Positions 27,819-37,416 are shown, counted from the stretch's first letter. The stretch: DNA of 64,000 nucleotides from Streptomyces griseochromogenes (GCF_001542625.1 NZ_CP016279.1:2604001-2668000); one strand, 5' to 3'. The notes: a model not told the origin generated them from the sequence alone. Numbers and translations are program-made.

Positions 27819-28850
27819 ATGGCGACTGTCCCGACCGCCCTCGCCGGCCGCCACTTCCTCAAGGAGCTGGACTTCACCGAGGAGGAGTTCCGCGGCCTGG
27901 TCGAGCTGGCCGCCGAGCTGAAGGCCGCCAAGAAGGCCGGGACCGAGACCCAGCACCTGCGCGGCAGGAACATCGCGCTGATCTTCGAGAAGACCTCGAC
28001 GCGCACCCGCTGCGCGTTCGAGGTCGCCGCCGCCGACCAGGGGGCCCACACCACCTACCTCGACCCGTCCGGCTCACAGATCGGGCACAAGGAGTCCGTG
28101 AAGGACACCGCCCGCGTCCTCGGCCGGATGTTCGACGGCATCGAGTACCGCGGGCACGGCCAGGGTGTCATCGAGGAGCTGGCCACCTACGCCGGGGTCC
28201 CCGTGTACAACGGCCTGACCGACGAGTGGCACCCCACCCAGATGCTCGCCGACGTGCTCACCATGACCGAGCACACCGACAAGCCCCTGGCCCGGGTCGC
28301 CTTCGCCTACCTCGGCGACGCCCGCTACAACATGGGCAACTCCTACCTGGTCACCGGCGCCCTGCTCGGCATGGACGTCCGGATCGTCGCGCCCCGGCTG
28401 CTGTGGCCGGACGAGACGATCATCCAGCTGGCCCGGCAGCTCGCCACCGCCTCCGGCGCCCGGGTCACGCTCACCGACGACGTGACGGAGGGCGTGCGCG
28501 GCGTCGACTTCATCGCCACCGACGTCTGGGTGTCCATGGGTGAGCCCAAGGAGGTCTGGGACGAGCGCATCGCCCTGCTCGGCCCGTACGCCGTGACCAT
28601 GGACGTGCTCCGCGCCACCGGCAACGACCAGGTGAAGTTCCTGCACTGCCTGCCGGCCTTCCACGACCTCGGCACCGCCGTCGGCCGCGAGATCCACGAG
28701 CGGCACGGACTGACCGAGCTGGAGGTCACCGACGAGGTGTTCGAGTCCGAGCACTCCGTCGTCTTCGACGAGGCGGAGAACCGGATGCACACGATCAAGG
28801 CGGTCCTTGTGGCCACCCTCGCCGGAGCTGCGTCACACAGCCTTGGCTGA
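27819..28850 (+). CDS. arcB: Ornithine carbamoyltransferase (catabolic context)
   Basis: 343 aa. Carbamoyl-phosphate loop [10 protein letters not shown], ornithine-side HPTQMLAD, and the catalytic HCLPAFHD are all present. Neighbouring arcA suggests it runs in the citrulline-phosphorolysis direction to ornithine and carbamoyl phosphate; sequence alone cannot separate ArcB from biosynthetic ArgF. It starts 87 bases after arcA, with two GTATAGAA elements between. A short GGCCT/AGGCC hairpin follows its stop codon. Confidence 0.95.
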   Translation: MATVPTALAGRHFLKELDFTEEEFRGLVELAAELKAAKKAGTETQHLRGRNIALIFEKTSTRTRCAFEVAAADQGAHTTYLDPSGSQIGHKESVKDTARVLGRMFDGIEYRGHGQGVIEELATYAGVPVYNGLTDEWHPTQMLADVLTMTEHTDKPLARVAFAYLGDARYNMGNSYLVTGALLGMDVRIVAPRLLWPDETIIQLARQLATASGARVTLTDDVTEGVRGVDFIATDVWVSMGEPKEVWDERIALLGPYAVTMDVLRATGNDQVKFLHCLPAFHDLGTAVGREIHERHGLTELEVTDEVFESEHSVVFDEAENRMHTIKAVLVATLAGAASHSLG

Positions 28851-28960
28851 CCGGCCTCACCAGGCCTTATCCTGTCCGGCGGCCCGGCACCACCCCGGCC
28901 GAGGCCACCGCCGCGACCCACCGATGGTCGCCCGCACCACCAGAAACGAGCACCACCCGC

Positions 28961-30406
28961 ATGCCCGCTCCCCGCATCAAGTCCCCTGGCGCCCTGATAG
29001 CCGAATCCGGCGCGGACCGTGAGGGCCACGGTCTGAAGCGCACGATGGGACTCTTCCAGCTCATCTGCTTCGGCATCGGCGCCATCGTCGGCACCGGCAT
29101 CTTCGTCGGACTCTCCGACTCCGTCGCCCAGGCCGGCCCGGCCGTCGTCGTCTCCTTCGTCCTCGCGGCGATCACCTGCGTCTTCACCGCCCTCTCCTTC
29201 GCCGAGCTGGGCGGCGCGATCCCGGTCTCCGGCTCCTCGTACTCCTTCGCCTACGCGGGCCTCGGCGAGTCCACCGCCTTCCTGGTCGGCTGGTGCCTGC
29301 TGCTGGAGTACGGCATCTCCATCTCCGCGGTCGCGGTCGGCTGGAGCCAGTACGTCAACGAACTCCTGCACAGCCTCACCGGCTGGCAGCTCCCAGCCGC
29401 GCTCTCCGCCGGTCCGGGCGACGGCGGGGTCGTCAACCTCCCCGCAGTGATCGTCATCGCGATGGCCTCCGTGCTGCTGGTGCGCGGGGTGCGCGAGAGC
29501 GCCCGGGCCACCGCCGTCATGGCGGCGGTGAAGCTCGTCATCCTCCTGGCCTTCTGCGCCATCGGCTACAGCGCCTTCAAGGACGGCAACCTCACCCCGT
29601 TCTCCCCGGCCGGCCTCGGCGGCATCGGCGCGGGCACCACCGCCGCGTTCTTCTCCTACATCGGCTTCGACGCGATCACCACGGCCGGCGAGGAGGCGAA
29701 GAACCCGCGCCGCGACATCCCGATCGCGATCCTCGTCTGCATGGGCCTGGTCACCCTGCTGTACTGCGCGGTCGCGCTCGCCGCGATCGGCGCCATCGGC
29801 GGCAAGCAGGTCGCCGGCCGCCCCGCCGCGCTCTCCTACGTCGTCAACGAGGTCACCGGCTCCACCGTCGGCGGCGGCGTCATCGCCTTCGGCGCGGTCG
29901 TCGCCATCGCCTCCGTCGTCCTCGCGGTGATGTACGGCCAGACCCGCATCCTGATGTCGATGTCCCGCGACGGCCTCATCCCGCGCGTCTTCGAAAAGGT
30001 CTCGCCGCGCACCTCCACGCCGGTGGCCGGAACCCTCATCGTCGCGGTCGTCTTCGCGGTCCCGGCGGCCTTCGCCTCCCTCGACGCCGTGATGAACCTG
30101 TGCACCATCGGCACGCTCGCCATCATGGCCGTCGTCAACATCACCGTGATCGCCCTGCGCCGCCGCGAACCGGGCCTCGCCCGCAGCTTCCGGGTGCCGC
30201 TCTACCCCGTCGGTCCGCTGCTCGGCGTCGGCTTCTGCCTGTACCTGATGTACGAGACCGGCTGGCAGACCTGGATCCAGTTCGCCGTGTTCCTCGCGGT
30301 GGGACTGCTGATCTACGTCGCCTACGGGCGCCGGCACTCCACGCTGGCCACGGAGGCCCCCGAGGTCACGACGGACGCCGCTGACCCGGAATTGCAGGCA
30401 GTCTGA
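28961..30406 (+). CDS. APC-family amino acid permease
   Basis: 481 aa with 12 to 13 predicted membrane helices. The cationic-amino-acid-transporter style motif GLFQLICFGIGAIVGTGIFVGL opens helix 1, and AAFFSYIGFDAITTAGEEAKNPRRDIPIAI is the conserved helix 6-7 segment. It sits just downstream of arcA-arcB, so arginine, citrulline or ornithine is a reasonable substrate. The last 41 bases overlap, tail to tail, the regulator gene on the other strand. Confidence 0.9.
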   Translation: MPAPRIKSPGALIAESGADREGHGLKRTMGLFQLICFGIGAIVGTGIFVGLSDSVAQAGPAVVVSFVLAAITCVFTALSFAELGGAIPVSGSSYSFAYAGLGESTAFLVGWCLLLEYGISISAVAVGWSQYVNELLHSLTGWQLPAALSAGPGDGGVVNLPAVIVIAMASVLLVRGVRESARATAVMAAVKLVILLAFCAIGYSAFKDGNLTPFSPAGLGGIGAGTTAAFFSYIGFDAITTAGEEAKNPRRDIPIAILVCMGLVTLLYCAVALAAIGAIGGKQVAGRPAALSYVVNEVTGSTVGGGVIAFGAVVAIASVVLAVMYGQTRILMSMSRDGLIPRVFEKVSPRTSTPVAGTLIVAVVFAVPAAFASLDAVMNLCTIGTLAIMAVVNITVIALRRREPGLARSFRVPLYPVGPLLGVGFCLYLMYETGWQTWIQFAVFLAVGLLIYVAYGRRHSTLATEAPEVTTDAADPELQAV

Positions 30407-30818
30407 ACCACACCGCCTTGCCCGACGAGGTCGGGCGGTGACCACAGGACGAACTGAGGGCGCGGATCAGCAGCAGACCGCGCCCTCCCTCCTGCCAGGG
30501 GTCGGGCTGCTCGATCACCGGGCGCGTCAGATGGCCGGGCGGCGCCGGGTCCGGGTCGTGCACCTCGACCTGACAGCCGGTCGGCAGCAGCTCCACCACC
30601 AGCTCTATCGGGCCGAGCCCGGCGGTGTGCTCCACCGCGTTGGCGACCAGCTCGGCCGTCAGCAGCTCGGCGGTGTCGCTGCACGCCGTGTGCTCCACCT
30701 CGGCGAGTGCCGTCCGGACCAGGGCGCGCGCCGTGGGCACCGCGGCGGCGGTGTGGGGCAGCGCGATGCGCCAGGAAGGCGATTCGGTGGGGCGTTCGTA
30801 CAAGGCGAGTCCGTTCAT
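30366..30818 (-). CDS. ATP-binding regulator, anti-sigma/RsbW-like HATPase
   Basis: 150 aa from the ATG at 30818; an upstream in-frame start at 30887 would extend into less conserved sequence. GHKL-type motifs: ELLTAELVANAVEH (N box), VEVHDPDPAPP (G1) and GGRGLLLIRALSSSCGHRP (G2). Streptomyces have many such stand-alone kinases with unclear partners. Its 3' end overlaps the permease gene by 41 bases in antisense, an arrangement that could let expression of one affect the other. Confidence 0.85.
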   Translation of the reverse strand: MNGLALYERPTESPSWRIALPHTAAAVPTARALVRTALAEVEHTACSDTAELLTAELVANAVEHTAGLGPIELVVELLPTGCQVEVHDPDPAPPGHLTRPVIEQPDPWQEGGRGLLLIRALSSSCGHRPTSSGKAVWFRLPAIPGQRRPS

Positions 30819-31035
30819 GGAGCAGGCTGTCCTGCTTTCAACCGTATGAATGGTACGGGCCCGGCCACAGAGGCCTTCGGCGGGCACCGCACGGGACCCT
30901 CGGCCCCGCTACCGGGCGGCTTACCCCGAAGAACGCCCCGCCTCGCGTGGCCGCCCCCACTGTTACCGCGCTGTGGACGATCGGTGACCTGCGTGACGGG
31001 ACTCGGCCATGATGACAGAGTGCTGTCGCGCCCTC

Positions 31036-31049
31036 GTGACGACAGTCAC
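31036..31049. promoter_or_regulatory. GTGAC-GACA-GTCAC palindrome before the aromatic-CoA operon
   Basis: Perfect inverted repeat 66 bases before the hydratase start codon. A nearly identical core (GTGACGGCAGTCA) lies in the ligase/dehydrogenase divergent region (37417-37429). The 296-base intergenic stretch 30819-31114 also contains CCGTA-N7-TACGG (30842-30858). A TAGCGT hexamer at 31059-31064 could be the -10 of the hydratase promoter. Confidence 0.6.
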
Positions 31050-31114
31050 AAACAAGTGATAGCGTCATGGGACAGCGCAACGTGAGGCACCGCCCCCCTA
31101 GGAGGCCGCACGTC

Positions 31115-31942
31115 ATGAGTCCCTTCACCGGCTCCGCCGCCCGTACCGCCGAGTGGGAACACCTGCGGGTCGAGCTCGCCGACGGGGTCGCCACCGTCAC
31201 CCTCGCCCGCCCCGACAAACTCAACGCCCTCACCTTCGGCGCCTACGCCGACCTGCGCGATCTGCTCGCCGAGCTCTCCCGCGAGCGGTCGGTCCGCGCC
31301 CTGGTGCTGGCCGGCGAGGGGCGCGGCTTCTGCTCGGGCGGCGACGTGGACGAGATCATCGGCGCCACCCTCGCCATGGACACCGCCCAGCTGCTCGACT
31401 TCAACCGGATGACCGGGCAGGTGGTACGGGCGATCCGGGAATGCCCGTTCCCGGTGATCGCCGCCGTGCACGGGGTGGCGGCCGGCGCGGGCGCCGTACT
31501 CGCCCTCGCCGCCGACTTCCGGGTCGCGGACCCCTCGGCCCGCTTCGCCTTCCTCTTCACCCGCGTCGGCCTGTCCGGCGGCGACATGGGCGCGGCCTAC
31601 CTGTTGCCCCGGGTGGTCGGCCTCGGCCACGCCACCCGCCTGCTGATGCTCGGCGAGCCGGTACGCGCGCCCGAGGCCGAGCGGATCGGCCTGATCAGCG
31701 AACTGACCGAGGAGGGCGGCGCGCACGGGGCGGCCGCCGCCCTGGCCCGGCGCCTCGCCGACGGCCCCGCCCTCGCCCACGCCCAGACGAAGGCCCTGCT
31801 GACGGCCGAGCTGGACATGCCCCTGGCGGCATCGGTGGAACTGGACGCCTCGACCCAGGCCCTCCTGATGAACGGAGAGGACTACGCCGAGTTCCACGCG
31901 GCGTTCACGGAGAAGCGCCCGCCGAAATGGCAGGGACGGTGA
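31115..31942 (+). CDS. Enoyl-CoA hydratase/isomerase
   Basis: 275 aa crotonase from the ATG at 31115 with AGGAGG upstream; an in-frame ATG at 31067 has no such site. CoA/oxyanion-hole residues lie in EGRGFCSGGDVDEI and VHGVAAGAGAVLALAADFRVA. The usual catalytic Glu positions sit in RVGLSGGDMGAAYLLPRVVG; the second Glu position is Asp/Gly-rich, so chemistry other than simple hydration is possible. The stop overlaps the GTG of the fused oxidoreductase, so the two are co-translated. Probable role: ring-derived beta-oxidation after CoA activation of an aromatic acid. Confidence 0.9.
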   Translation: MSPFTGSAARTAEWEHLRVELADGVATVTLARPDKLNALTFGAYADLRDLLAELSRERSVRALVLAGEGRGFCSGGDVDEIIGATLAMDTAQLLDFNRMTGQVVRAIRECPFPVIAAVHGVAAGAGAVLALAADFRVADPSARFAFLFTRVGLSGGDMGAAYLLPRVVGLGHATRLLMLGEPVRAPEAERIGLISELTEEGGAHGAAAALARRLADGPALAHAQTKALLTAELDMPLAASVELDASTQALLMNGEDYAEFHAAFTEKRPPKWQGR

Positions 31943-34326
31943 CCATGGCAGCCAACCCGAGCGACAAAGGGGCGCGGGGCCCTGCTGATGTGCGGCTCCG
32001 CCGCGGGGCGCGACCAGCCACAACGAACTCGCAGCCGCCGACGACGACCAGCAACTCCCTGCGCGTGGCGATCATCGGCGGAGGCCCCGGCGGCCTCTAC
32101 GCCGCGGCGCTCCTGAAACGGCTCGACCCCGGCAGGGAAATCACCGTGTGGGAACGCAACGCCCCCGACGAGACCTTCGGCTTCGGAGTGGTCCTCTCCG
32201 ACGAAACCCTCGGCGGCATCGAACACGCCGACCCCGTGGTCTACGCGGCCCTCCAGGAGGACTTCACCCGCTGGGACGACATCGACATCGTCCACCGGGG
32301 AACCCATCAGACCTCCGGCGGACACGGATTCGCGGCCCTCGGCAGACGCCGCCTCCTGGAGATCCTGCACGACCGCTGCCGCGCCCTCGGCGTAGAGCTC
32401 CGCTTCCGCACCGAGGCACCCGGCCCCGACCGGCTCTCGGCGACCCACGACCTCCTCATCGCCGCCGACGGAGTCAACAGCACCACCCGCGAGACCTACG
32501 CCCATGTGTTCCGCCCCCATGTGGCCACACACCGCTGCCGCTACATCTGGCTGGCCGCCGACTTCGCCTTCGACGCTTTCCGCTTCGAGATCGCCGAGAC
32601 CGAGCACGGCGTGATGCAGCTGCACGGCTACCCTTACGCGGCCGACGCCTCCACCGTCATCGTCGAGATGCGCGAGGAGGTGTGGCGGGCGGCGGGATTC
32701 GACGAGGTCACCCCGCAGGAGTCCATCGAGCGCTGCGCCAAGATCTTCGCCGACGCCCTCGGCGGACGCCCCCTGCGGTCCAACAACTCCGCCTGGACCA
32801 CCTTCCGTACGGTGGTCAACGACCGCTGGTCGCACGGCAATGTCGTCCTCCTCGGCGACGCCGCCCACACCGCCCACTTCTCCATCGGCTCCGGCACCAA
32901 GCTCGCCGTGGAGGACGCGCTGGCGCTGGCGGCGTGCCTGGAGGAGCGGCCCGACGTACCCACGGCACTGGCCGCCTACGAGGAGGAGCGCAAACCCGTC
33001 GTCGCCTCCACCCAGCGGGCCGCCCGGGCGAGCCTGGAATGGTTCGAGAACCTCCGCCTCCACCTCGACCAGCCGCCCCGCCAGTTCGCCTTCAACCTGC
33101 TCACCCGCAGCCGCCGGGTGACCCATGACAACCTGCGGCTGCGCGACGCCCGCTTCACCGAGGCCGTGGAGCGCGAGTTCGGCTGCCCGCCGGGCACGCC
33201 CCCGATGTTCACCCCGTTCCGGCTGCGCGGCCTGACCCTGCGCAACCGGGTCGTCGTGTCCCCGATGGACATGTACTCGGCCGTGGACGGCGTCCCCGGC
33301 GACTTCCACCTCGTCCACCTCGGCTCCCGTGCCCTCGGCGGGGCGGGTCTGGTGATGACCGAGATGGTGTGCGTGAGCGAGCGGGGCCGCATCACCCCCG
33401 GCTGCGCCGGCCTCTACACCGGCCGCCAGGCCGAGGCATGGAAGCGGATCACCGACTTCGTGCACGCCCAGGCTCCGGGCGCGGCGATCGGCGTGCAGCT
33501 CGGGCACTCCGGCCGCAAGGGCTCGACGAAGCTGATGTGGGAGGGCATGGACGAGCCGCTGGCCGACGGCAACTGGCCGCTGGTGGCCGCCTCCCCGCTG
33601 CCGTACAAGCCGGGCGGCCAGACCCCGCGCCAGCTCTCCCGCGCCCAGCTCACCGACATCCGCGAGCAGTTCGCGGCGGCCGCCTGGCGGGCCGCCCGGG
33701 CCGGCTTCGACCTGCTCGAACTGCACTGCGCCCACGGCTACTTGCTCTCCGGCTTCCTCTCCCCGCTGACCAACCGGCGCACCGACGCCTACGGCGGCTC
33801 GCTGGAGAAGCGGCTGAGGTTCCCGCTGGAGGTCTTCGACGCCGTGCGCGGGGTGTGGCCGGACGAGCGGCCCATGACCGTCCGGATCTCCGCCACCGAC
33901 TGGACCGAGGGCGGCACCACGGCCGAGGACGCGGTGGAGATCGCCCGGGCCTTCGCCGCGCACGGAGCCGACGCGATCGACGTGTCCACCGGCCAGGTGG
34001 TGACCGAGGAACGGCCCGAGTTCGGCCGGTCGTACCAGACGCCGTTCGCCGACCGCATCCGCAACTCGGCCCGCGTCCCGGTGATCGCGGTCGGCGCGAT
34101 CTCCTCCTGGGACGACGTCAACTCCCTGATCCTGGCCGGGCGCACCGACCTGTGCGCCCTCGCCCGCCCGCACCTGTACGACCCGCACTGGACCCTGCAC
34201 GCGGCCGCCGAACAGGGCTACGAGGGTCCCGGTGTGGCCTGGCCCGCCCCCTACCGTGCAGGCAGCCGCCGCCCCCAGACCGGCCGCACCGACGCCCCGA
34301 AACCCCGCCTGACCCTCGGCGGCTGA
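31939..34326 (+). CDS. Fused FAD monooxygenase/old yellow enzyme (2-aminobenzoyl-CoA or salicylyl-CoA type)
   Basis: 795 aa from the GTG at 31939 (GTGA overlap with the hydratase); ATG 31945 is an alternative. Residues about 40-420 are a PHBH-like flavin monooxygenase (VAIIGGGPGGLYAAALLKRL; VVLLGDAAHTAHFSIGSGTKLAVEDALAL). Residues about 430-795 are an OYE barrel (FRLRGLTLRNRVVVSPM; ELHCAHGYLLSGFLSPLTNRR). This fusion is known from 2-aminobenzoyl-CoA monooxygenase/reductase and from proteins annotated as salicylyl-CoA 5-hydroxylase/oxidoreductase. The N-terminal about 30 residues come from a dispersed repeat inserted in frame. Confidence 0.9.
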   Translation: MTMAANPSDKGARGPADVRLRRGARPATTNSQPPTTTSNSLRVAIIGGGPGGLYAAALLKRLDPGREITVWERNAPDETFGFGVVLSDETLGGIEHADPVVYAALQEDFTRWDDIDIVHRGTHQTSGGHGFAALGRRRLLEILHDRCRALGVELRFRTEAPGPDRLSATHDLLIAADGVNSTTRETYAHVFRPHVATHRCRYIWLAADFAFDAFRFEIAETEHGVMQLHGYPYAADASTVIVEMREEVWRAAGFDEVTPQESIERCAKIFADALGGRPLRSNNSAWTTFRTVVNDRWSHGNVVLLGDAAHTAHFSIGSGTKLAVEDALALAACLEERPDVPTALAAYEEERKPVVASTQRAARASLEWFENLRLHLDQPPRQFAFNLLTRSRRVTHDNLRLRDARFTEAVEREFGCPPGTPPMFTPFRLRGLTLRNRVVVSPMDMYSAVDGVPGDFHLVHLGSRALGGAGLVMTEMVCVSERGRITPGCAGLYTGRQAEAWKRITDFVHAQAPGAAIGVQLGHSGRKGSTKLMWEGMDEPLADGNWPLVAASPLPYKPGGQTPRQLSRAQLTDIREQFAAAAWRAARAGFDLLELHCAHGYLLSGFLSPLTNRRTDAYGGSLEKRLRFPLEVFDAVRGVWPDERPMTVRISATDWTEGGTTAEDAVEIARAFAAHGADAIDVSTGQVVTEERPEFGRSYQTPFADRIRNSARVPVIAVGAISSWDDVNSLILAGRTDLCALARPHLYDPHWTLHAAAEQGYEGPGVAWPAPYRAGSRRPQTGRTDAPKPRLTLGG
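31968..32039 (+). repeat. Streptomyces dispersed repeat, copy 1 (inside coding frame)
   Basis: Contains GGGGCGCGGGGC, GTGCGGCTCCGCCGCG and CGCGACCAGCCACAACG, the core of a short repeat scattered in Streptomyces genomes. It lies between the start codon and the FAD-binding strand of the fused oxidoreductase and is read through without a stop. Other copies in the window: 46997-47078, 51661-51741, 58160-58250. Confidence 0.85.
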
Positions 34327-34375
34327 GGCTCGTCTGCTGTACTCACGTGCGAGACGGCGAGACGACGGAGAGACC

Positions 34376-34879
34376 ATGAGCACGCTGTACGACTACTTCT
34401 GGGCGGCCGACCGGGGCACGGCGGTCGACTGGGCGATCGGCCCGGACGGGGACTGGCTGCACGGAGGGTCGCTGGACGCGCTGTGTGCGGACCGGTTGGA
34501 GGTGAAGGGCCTGGACCCGAACGTCGTGCTGGGCAAGCTGGTCTCCTTCGCCGCGGGCATACCGTTCGGCAACGTCGTGGACCCGGAACTGGTCTGGCCC
34601 GACCCGGAGGAGTGGCCGTACGGCCGGCAGCCTCCGCCCGGCACGGCGTCTCCCTGGGACAGCGGCCTCATCCTCCAGGAGCTTCCCGAGAGCTGGCTGG
34701 AGACGCTCGCCGGGGTCGTCGACGACGCGGTGCCCATGCTCGCGCTCCAGTGGCTGGACATCGAGGAGGTCCGCTTCGCCGACTACCCGGACGCGGAGGA
34801 CAGCGTCCGCACGTTCGTCGGAATGGCCCGCCGGGCCAAGGCGGCCGGTGCGCGGCTGTACTGCTCCTGCTGCGTGTGA
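34376..34879 (+). CDS. Hypothetical protein, 167 aa
   Basis: ATG at 34376. Acidic, mixed alpha/beta, beginning MSTLYDYFWAADRGTAVDWA and ending with a Cys-rich tail ARLYCSCCV. No signal or membrane segment. Internal block GNVVDPELVWPDPEEWPYG is distinctive but not one I can assign. It sits between the oxidoreductase and the regulator and may be an independent unit in the same transcript direction; function unknown. It resembles small Streptomyces proteins that measure or bind other proteins only by composition. Confidence 0.65.
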   Translation: MSTLYDYFWAADRGTAVDWAIGPDGDWLHGGSLDALCADRLEVKGLDPNVVLGKLVSFAAGIPFGNVVDPELVWPDPEEWPYGRQPPPGTASPWDSGLILQELPESWLETLAGVVDDAVPMLALQWLDIEEVRFADYPDAEDSVRTFVGMARRAKAAGARLYCSCCV

Positions 34880-34900
34880 CCTCCCGGACCCGGGCCCTTC

Positions 34901-35713
34901 TCACACCCCCACGAAACCCGCCCCGGCGTCCCGCAGCCGCTCGTGCAGCGCGCGGAACACCTGCGCCGAGCGGACGCCGGGCCAGTCGGCGGGGAGGAGG
35001 GCGGTGGGCAGGCCGGGGTCGGCGTAGGGGAGGTGGCGCCAGGAGTCCAGGGCGAGGAGGTAGTCGCGGTAGGCCTCCTCGGGCGGGGTGTCCGTGCGGT
35101 GCTCCCAGGCGTGCAGGGCCGGGGCGTGCACGTCCAGGAAGCGCTCGTGTTCCTTGGCGATCGCGGTCAGGTCCCACCAGCGGGCGACGGCCTCGGCGGT
35201 GGGGGCGAAGCCGAGGTGCTCGCCGCGGAAGAAGTCGACGTACGGGTCCAGGCGCAGGCGGCGCAGGGTGTGCCGGGTCTCCTCGTACAGGCGGGCCGGG
35301 GCGATCCACACCCCGGGTGCCGCCGTGCCGAAGCCGAGGCCGGCCAGCCGGGAGCGCAGCACATGCCGCTTCTGCCGCTCCGACTCGGGGACGGAGAAGA
35401 CCGCAAGCACCCAGCCCTCGTCCTCGGGGGGCGCCGTCGCGTAGATGCGGCGGTCGCCGTCCTCCAGCAACTGGCGTGCCTCGGGGGAGAGTTCGTAGCC
35501 GGCCGCACCGCCTTGCGTGCGGGCCGGCAGCAGCAGGCCGCGCCGTTTGAGCCGGGACACCGAGGAGCGTACGGACGGGGCGTCCACCCCGGCCGCGGCG
35601 AGGAGCCGGATCAGCTCGGCGACGGGCACCGGGCCGGGCATGAAGCGGCCGTACGCGCCGTAGAGCGTGACGATGAGGGACCTGGGGGCGTGCTGCTCGG
35701 ACACGTTGATCAT
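34901..35713 (-). CDS. paaX: PaaX-family transcriptional repressor
   Basis: 270 aa. N-terminal wHTH: SLIVTLYGAYGRFMPGPVPVAELIRLLAAAGV and RSSVSRLKRRGLLLPAR. Then the PaaX-specific core: GYELSPEARQLLEDGDRRIY, WVLAVFSVPESERQKRHVLRSRLAGLGFG, GVWIAP. Family members sense aryl-CoA thioesters (phenylacetyl-CoA in the original case) and repress the catabolic genes. Here an aryl-CoA made by the adjacent ligase is the likely inducer. The ATG at 35713 lies 15 bases from the ligase stop, so the ligase and paaX may share a transcript. Confidence 0.93.
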   Translation of the reverse strand: MINVSEQHAPRSLIVTLYGAYGRFMPGPVPVAELIRLLAAAGVDAPSVRSSVSRLKRRGLLLPARTQGGAAGYELSPEARQLLEDGDRRIYATAPPEDEGWVLAVFSVPESERQKRHVLRSRLAGLGFGTAAPGVWIAPARLYEETRHTLRRLRLDPYVDFFRGEHLGFAPTAEAVARWWDLTAIAKEHERFLDVHAPALHAWEHRTDTPPEEAYRDYLLALDSWRHLPYADPGLPTALLPADWPGVRSAQVFRALHERLRDAGAGFVGV

Positions 35714-35727
35714 TTTAGGTCGTCGGT

Positions 35728-35742
35728 ATCACTGCCGGTCAC
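35728..35742. promoter_or_regulatory. Degenerate GTGAC/GTGAT element before paaX
   Basis: On the minus strand GTGACCGGCAGTGAT lies directly upstream of paaX, over the end of the ligase gene. It resembles the GTGAC-GRCA-GTCA sites at 31036 and 37417 with one extra base. Weak evidence for autoregulation. Confidence 0.4.
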
Positions 35743-37321
35743 CATCGGTGCGCAGACGGAACCGCTGCAGCTTGCCGGTGGCCGTGCGGGGGAGGGCGTC
35801 GAGGAAGGCGAACTCGCGCGGGCATTTGTAGGGCGCCAGTTCGCCGGTGAGGAAGACGCGCAGGGCCTGGGGGTCGCGCGGCGCCCCGTCCCGCAGTACG
35901 ACGTACGCCACCACCACCTGGCCGCGTGCCTCGTCGGGCCGTCCGATCACCGCCGTCTCGACCACGTCCGGGTGACGCAGCAGCGCGTCCTCGACCTCGG
36001 GCCCGGCGATGTTGTACCCGGAGGAGATGATCATGTCGTCGGCGCGGGCCACATAGCGGAAGTAGCCGTCGTTCTCGCGGACGTAGGTGTCGCCGGTGAC
36101 GTTCCAGCCGTCGCGCACGTACTCCCGCTGCCGGGGGTCGGCGAGGTACCGGCAGCCGACCGGGCCGCGGACCGCGAGGAGGCCCGGCTCGCCGTCGGGC
36201 ACCTCCTTTCCGTCCGCGTCCTGCACACGCGCCTGCCAGCCCGGCACCGGGACGCCCGTCGTGCCGGGCCTGATCCGCTCGTCGGCCGCGGAGATGAAGA
36301 TGTGCAGCAGCTCGGTGGCGCCGATGCCGTTGATGATGCGTACGCCGGTGCGCTCGTGCCAGGCCCGCCAGGTGGCCGCGGGCAGGTTCTCGCCGGCCGA
36401 CACACAGCGCCGCAGCGACGAGGTGTCGTACCCGGTCAGCCCGTCGAGCATCGCCCGGTAGGCGGTCGGCGCGGTGAACAGGACCGAGACCCCGTGCTCG
36501 GCGATCGCGGGCAGCAGCTGGCGGGGGCCGGCCTGTTCGAGGAGCAGGGCGCTGGCGCCGGCCCGCATCGGGAAGATCACCAGTCCGCCGAGGCCGAAGG
36601 TGAAGCCGAGCGGGGGGCTGCCGGTGAAGACGTCGTCCGCACGGGGCCGCAGCACATGTCCGGAGAAGGTGTCGGCTATGGCCAGCACGTCCCGGTGGAA
36701 GTGCATGCACCCTTTCGGGCGACCCGTGGTGCCGGAGGTGAACGCGATCAGGGCGATGTCGTCGGCCGCGGTGTCGACCGCCGGGAACGGGGTGCCGGGC
36801 GCCGGAAGGCTCAGCAGGTCGTCGGGGGTGTCACCGCCGTACGCCGTGATGCGCAGCCCGGGGATCCGCGCCTTCGCCAGGTCGTCCACGGACCTGATGT
36901 CGCACAGCGCGTGCCGGACCCGGGCGATCTCGCACACCGTGGCCAGCTCGTGCGGGCGCTGCTGGGCCAGCACGGTGACCGCGACCGCGCCCGCCTTCAG
37001 CACGGCGAGCCAGCAGGCGGCCAGCCACGGAGTGGTGGGGCCGCGCAGCAGGACCCGGTTGCCGGGTACGACGCCCAGCTCGGCGGTGAGGACGTGGGCG
37101 ATGCGGTCGACACGGGCGCGCAGTTCGCCGTACGTCCAGACGGGGCCGGTGAGGGTGCGGAAGACCGGGCGGCCGGGGTCGGTGCGGCCGAGGAGCTCGG
37201 CGGCGCAGTTGAGCCGTTCCGGGTAGTTCAGCTCCGGCAGGTCGAAGCACAGCTGTGGCCACTCGTGCGGCGGGGGGAGATGGTCGCGCGCGAAGGTGTC
37301 GACATGGGCCGAGACATGCAT
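35729..37321 (-). CDS. Aryl-CoA ligase (2-aminobenzoate/benzoate-CoA ligase type)
   Basis: 530 aa adenylate-forming enzyme. ATP motif FTSGTTGRPKGCMHFHRD, then GLGGLVIFPM region, INGIGATELLHIFISAA (A5 motif), DGWNVTGDTYVRENDGYFRYVARADDMIISSGYNIAG (A7-A8) and the C-terminal lysine in PRTATGKLQRFRL. The variant A5 motif GATELLHIF and CMHFHRD resemble benzoate- and 2-aminobenzoate-CoA ligases. It activates an aromatic acid for the fused monooxygenase/reductase. It is divergent from the acyl-CoA dehydrogenase gene. Confidence 0.88.
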   Translation of the reverse strand: MHVSAHVDTFARDHLPPPHEWPQLCFDLPELNYPERLNCAAELLGRTDPGRPVFRTLTGPVWTYGELRARVDRIAHVLTAELGVVPGNRVLLRGPTTPWLAACWLAVLKAGAVAVTVLAQQRPHELATVCEIARVRHALCDIRSVDDLAKARIPGLRITAYGGDTPDDLLSLPAPGTPFPAVDTAADDIALIAFTSGTTGRPKGCMHFHRDVLAIADTFSGHVLRPRADDVFTGSPPLGFTFGLGGLVIFPMRAGASALLLEQAGPRQLLPAIAEHGVSVLFTAPTAYRAMLDGLTGYDTSSLRRCVSAGENLPAATWRAWHERTGVRIINGIGATELLHIFISAADERIRPGTTGVPVPGWQARVQDADGKEVPDGEPGLLAVRGPVGCRYLADPRQREYVRDGWNVTGDTYVRENDGYFRYVARADDMIISSGYNIAGPEVEDALLRHPDVVETAVIGRPDEARGQVVVAYVVLRDGAPRDPQALRVFLTGELAPYKCPREFAFLDALPRTATGKLQRFRLRTDGDRQ

Positions 37322-37416
37322 GGTGGTTCGCCCCCTAGCCGTGACAAGCGTCGAGACGGGCGTCCTGAATGACCACGGGCGTCCTGGTGGGCTCGCGCAT
37401 CGAGCGTATCGTGTTG

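Noticed and set aside
31661..34383. Insertion sequence or prophage remnants
   Set aside because: No transposase, integrase, or terminal inverted repeats were seen anywhere in the window; the dispersed repeats are short non-coding elements.
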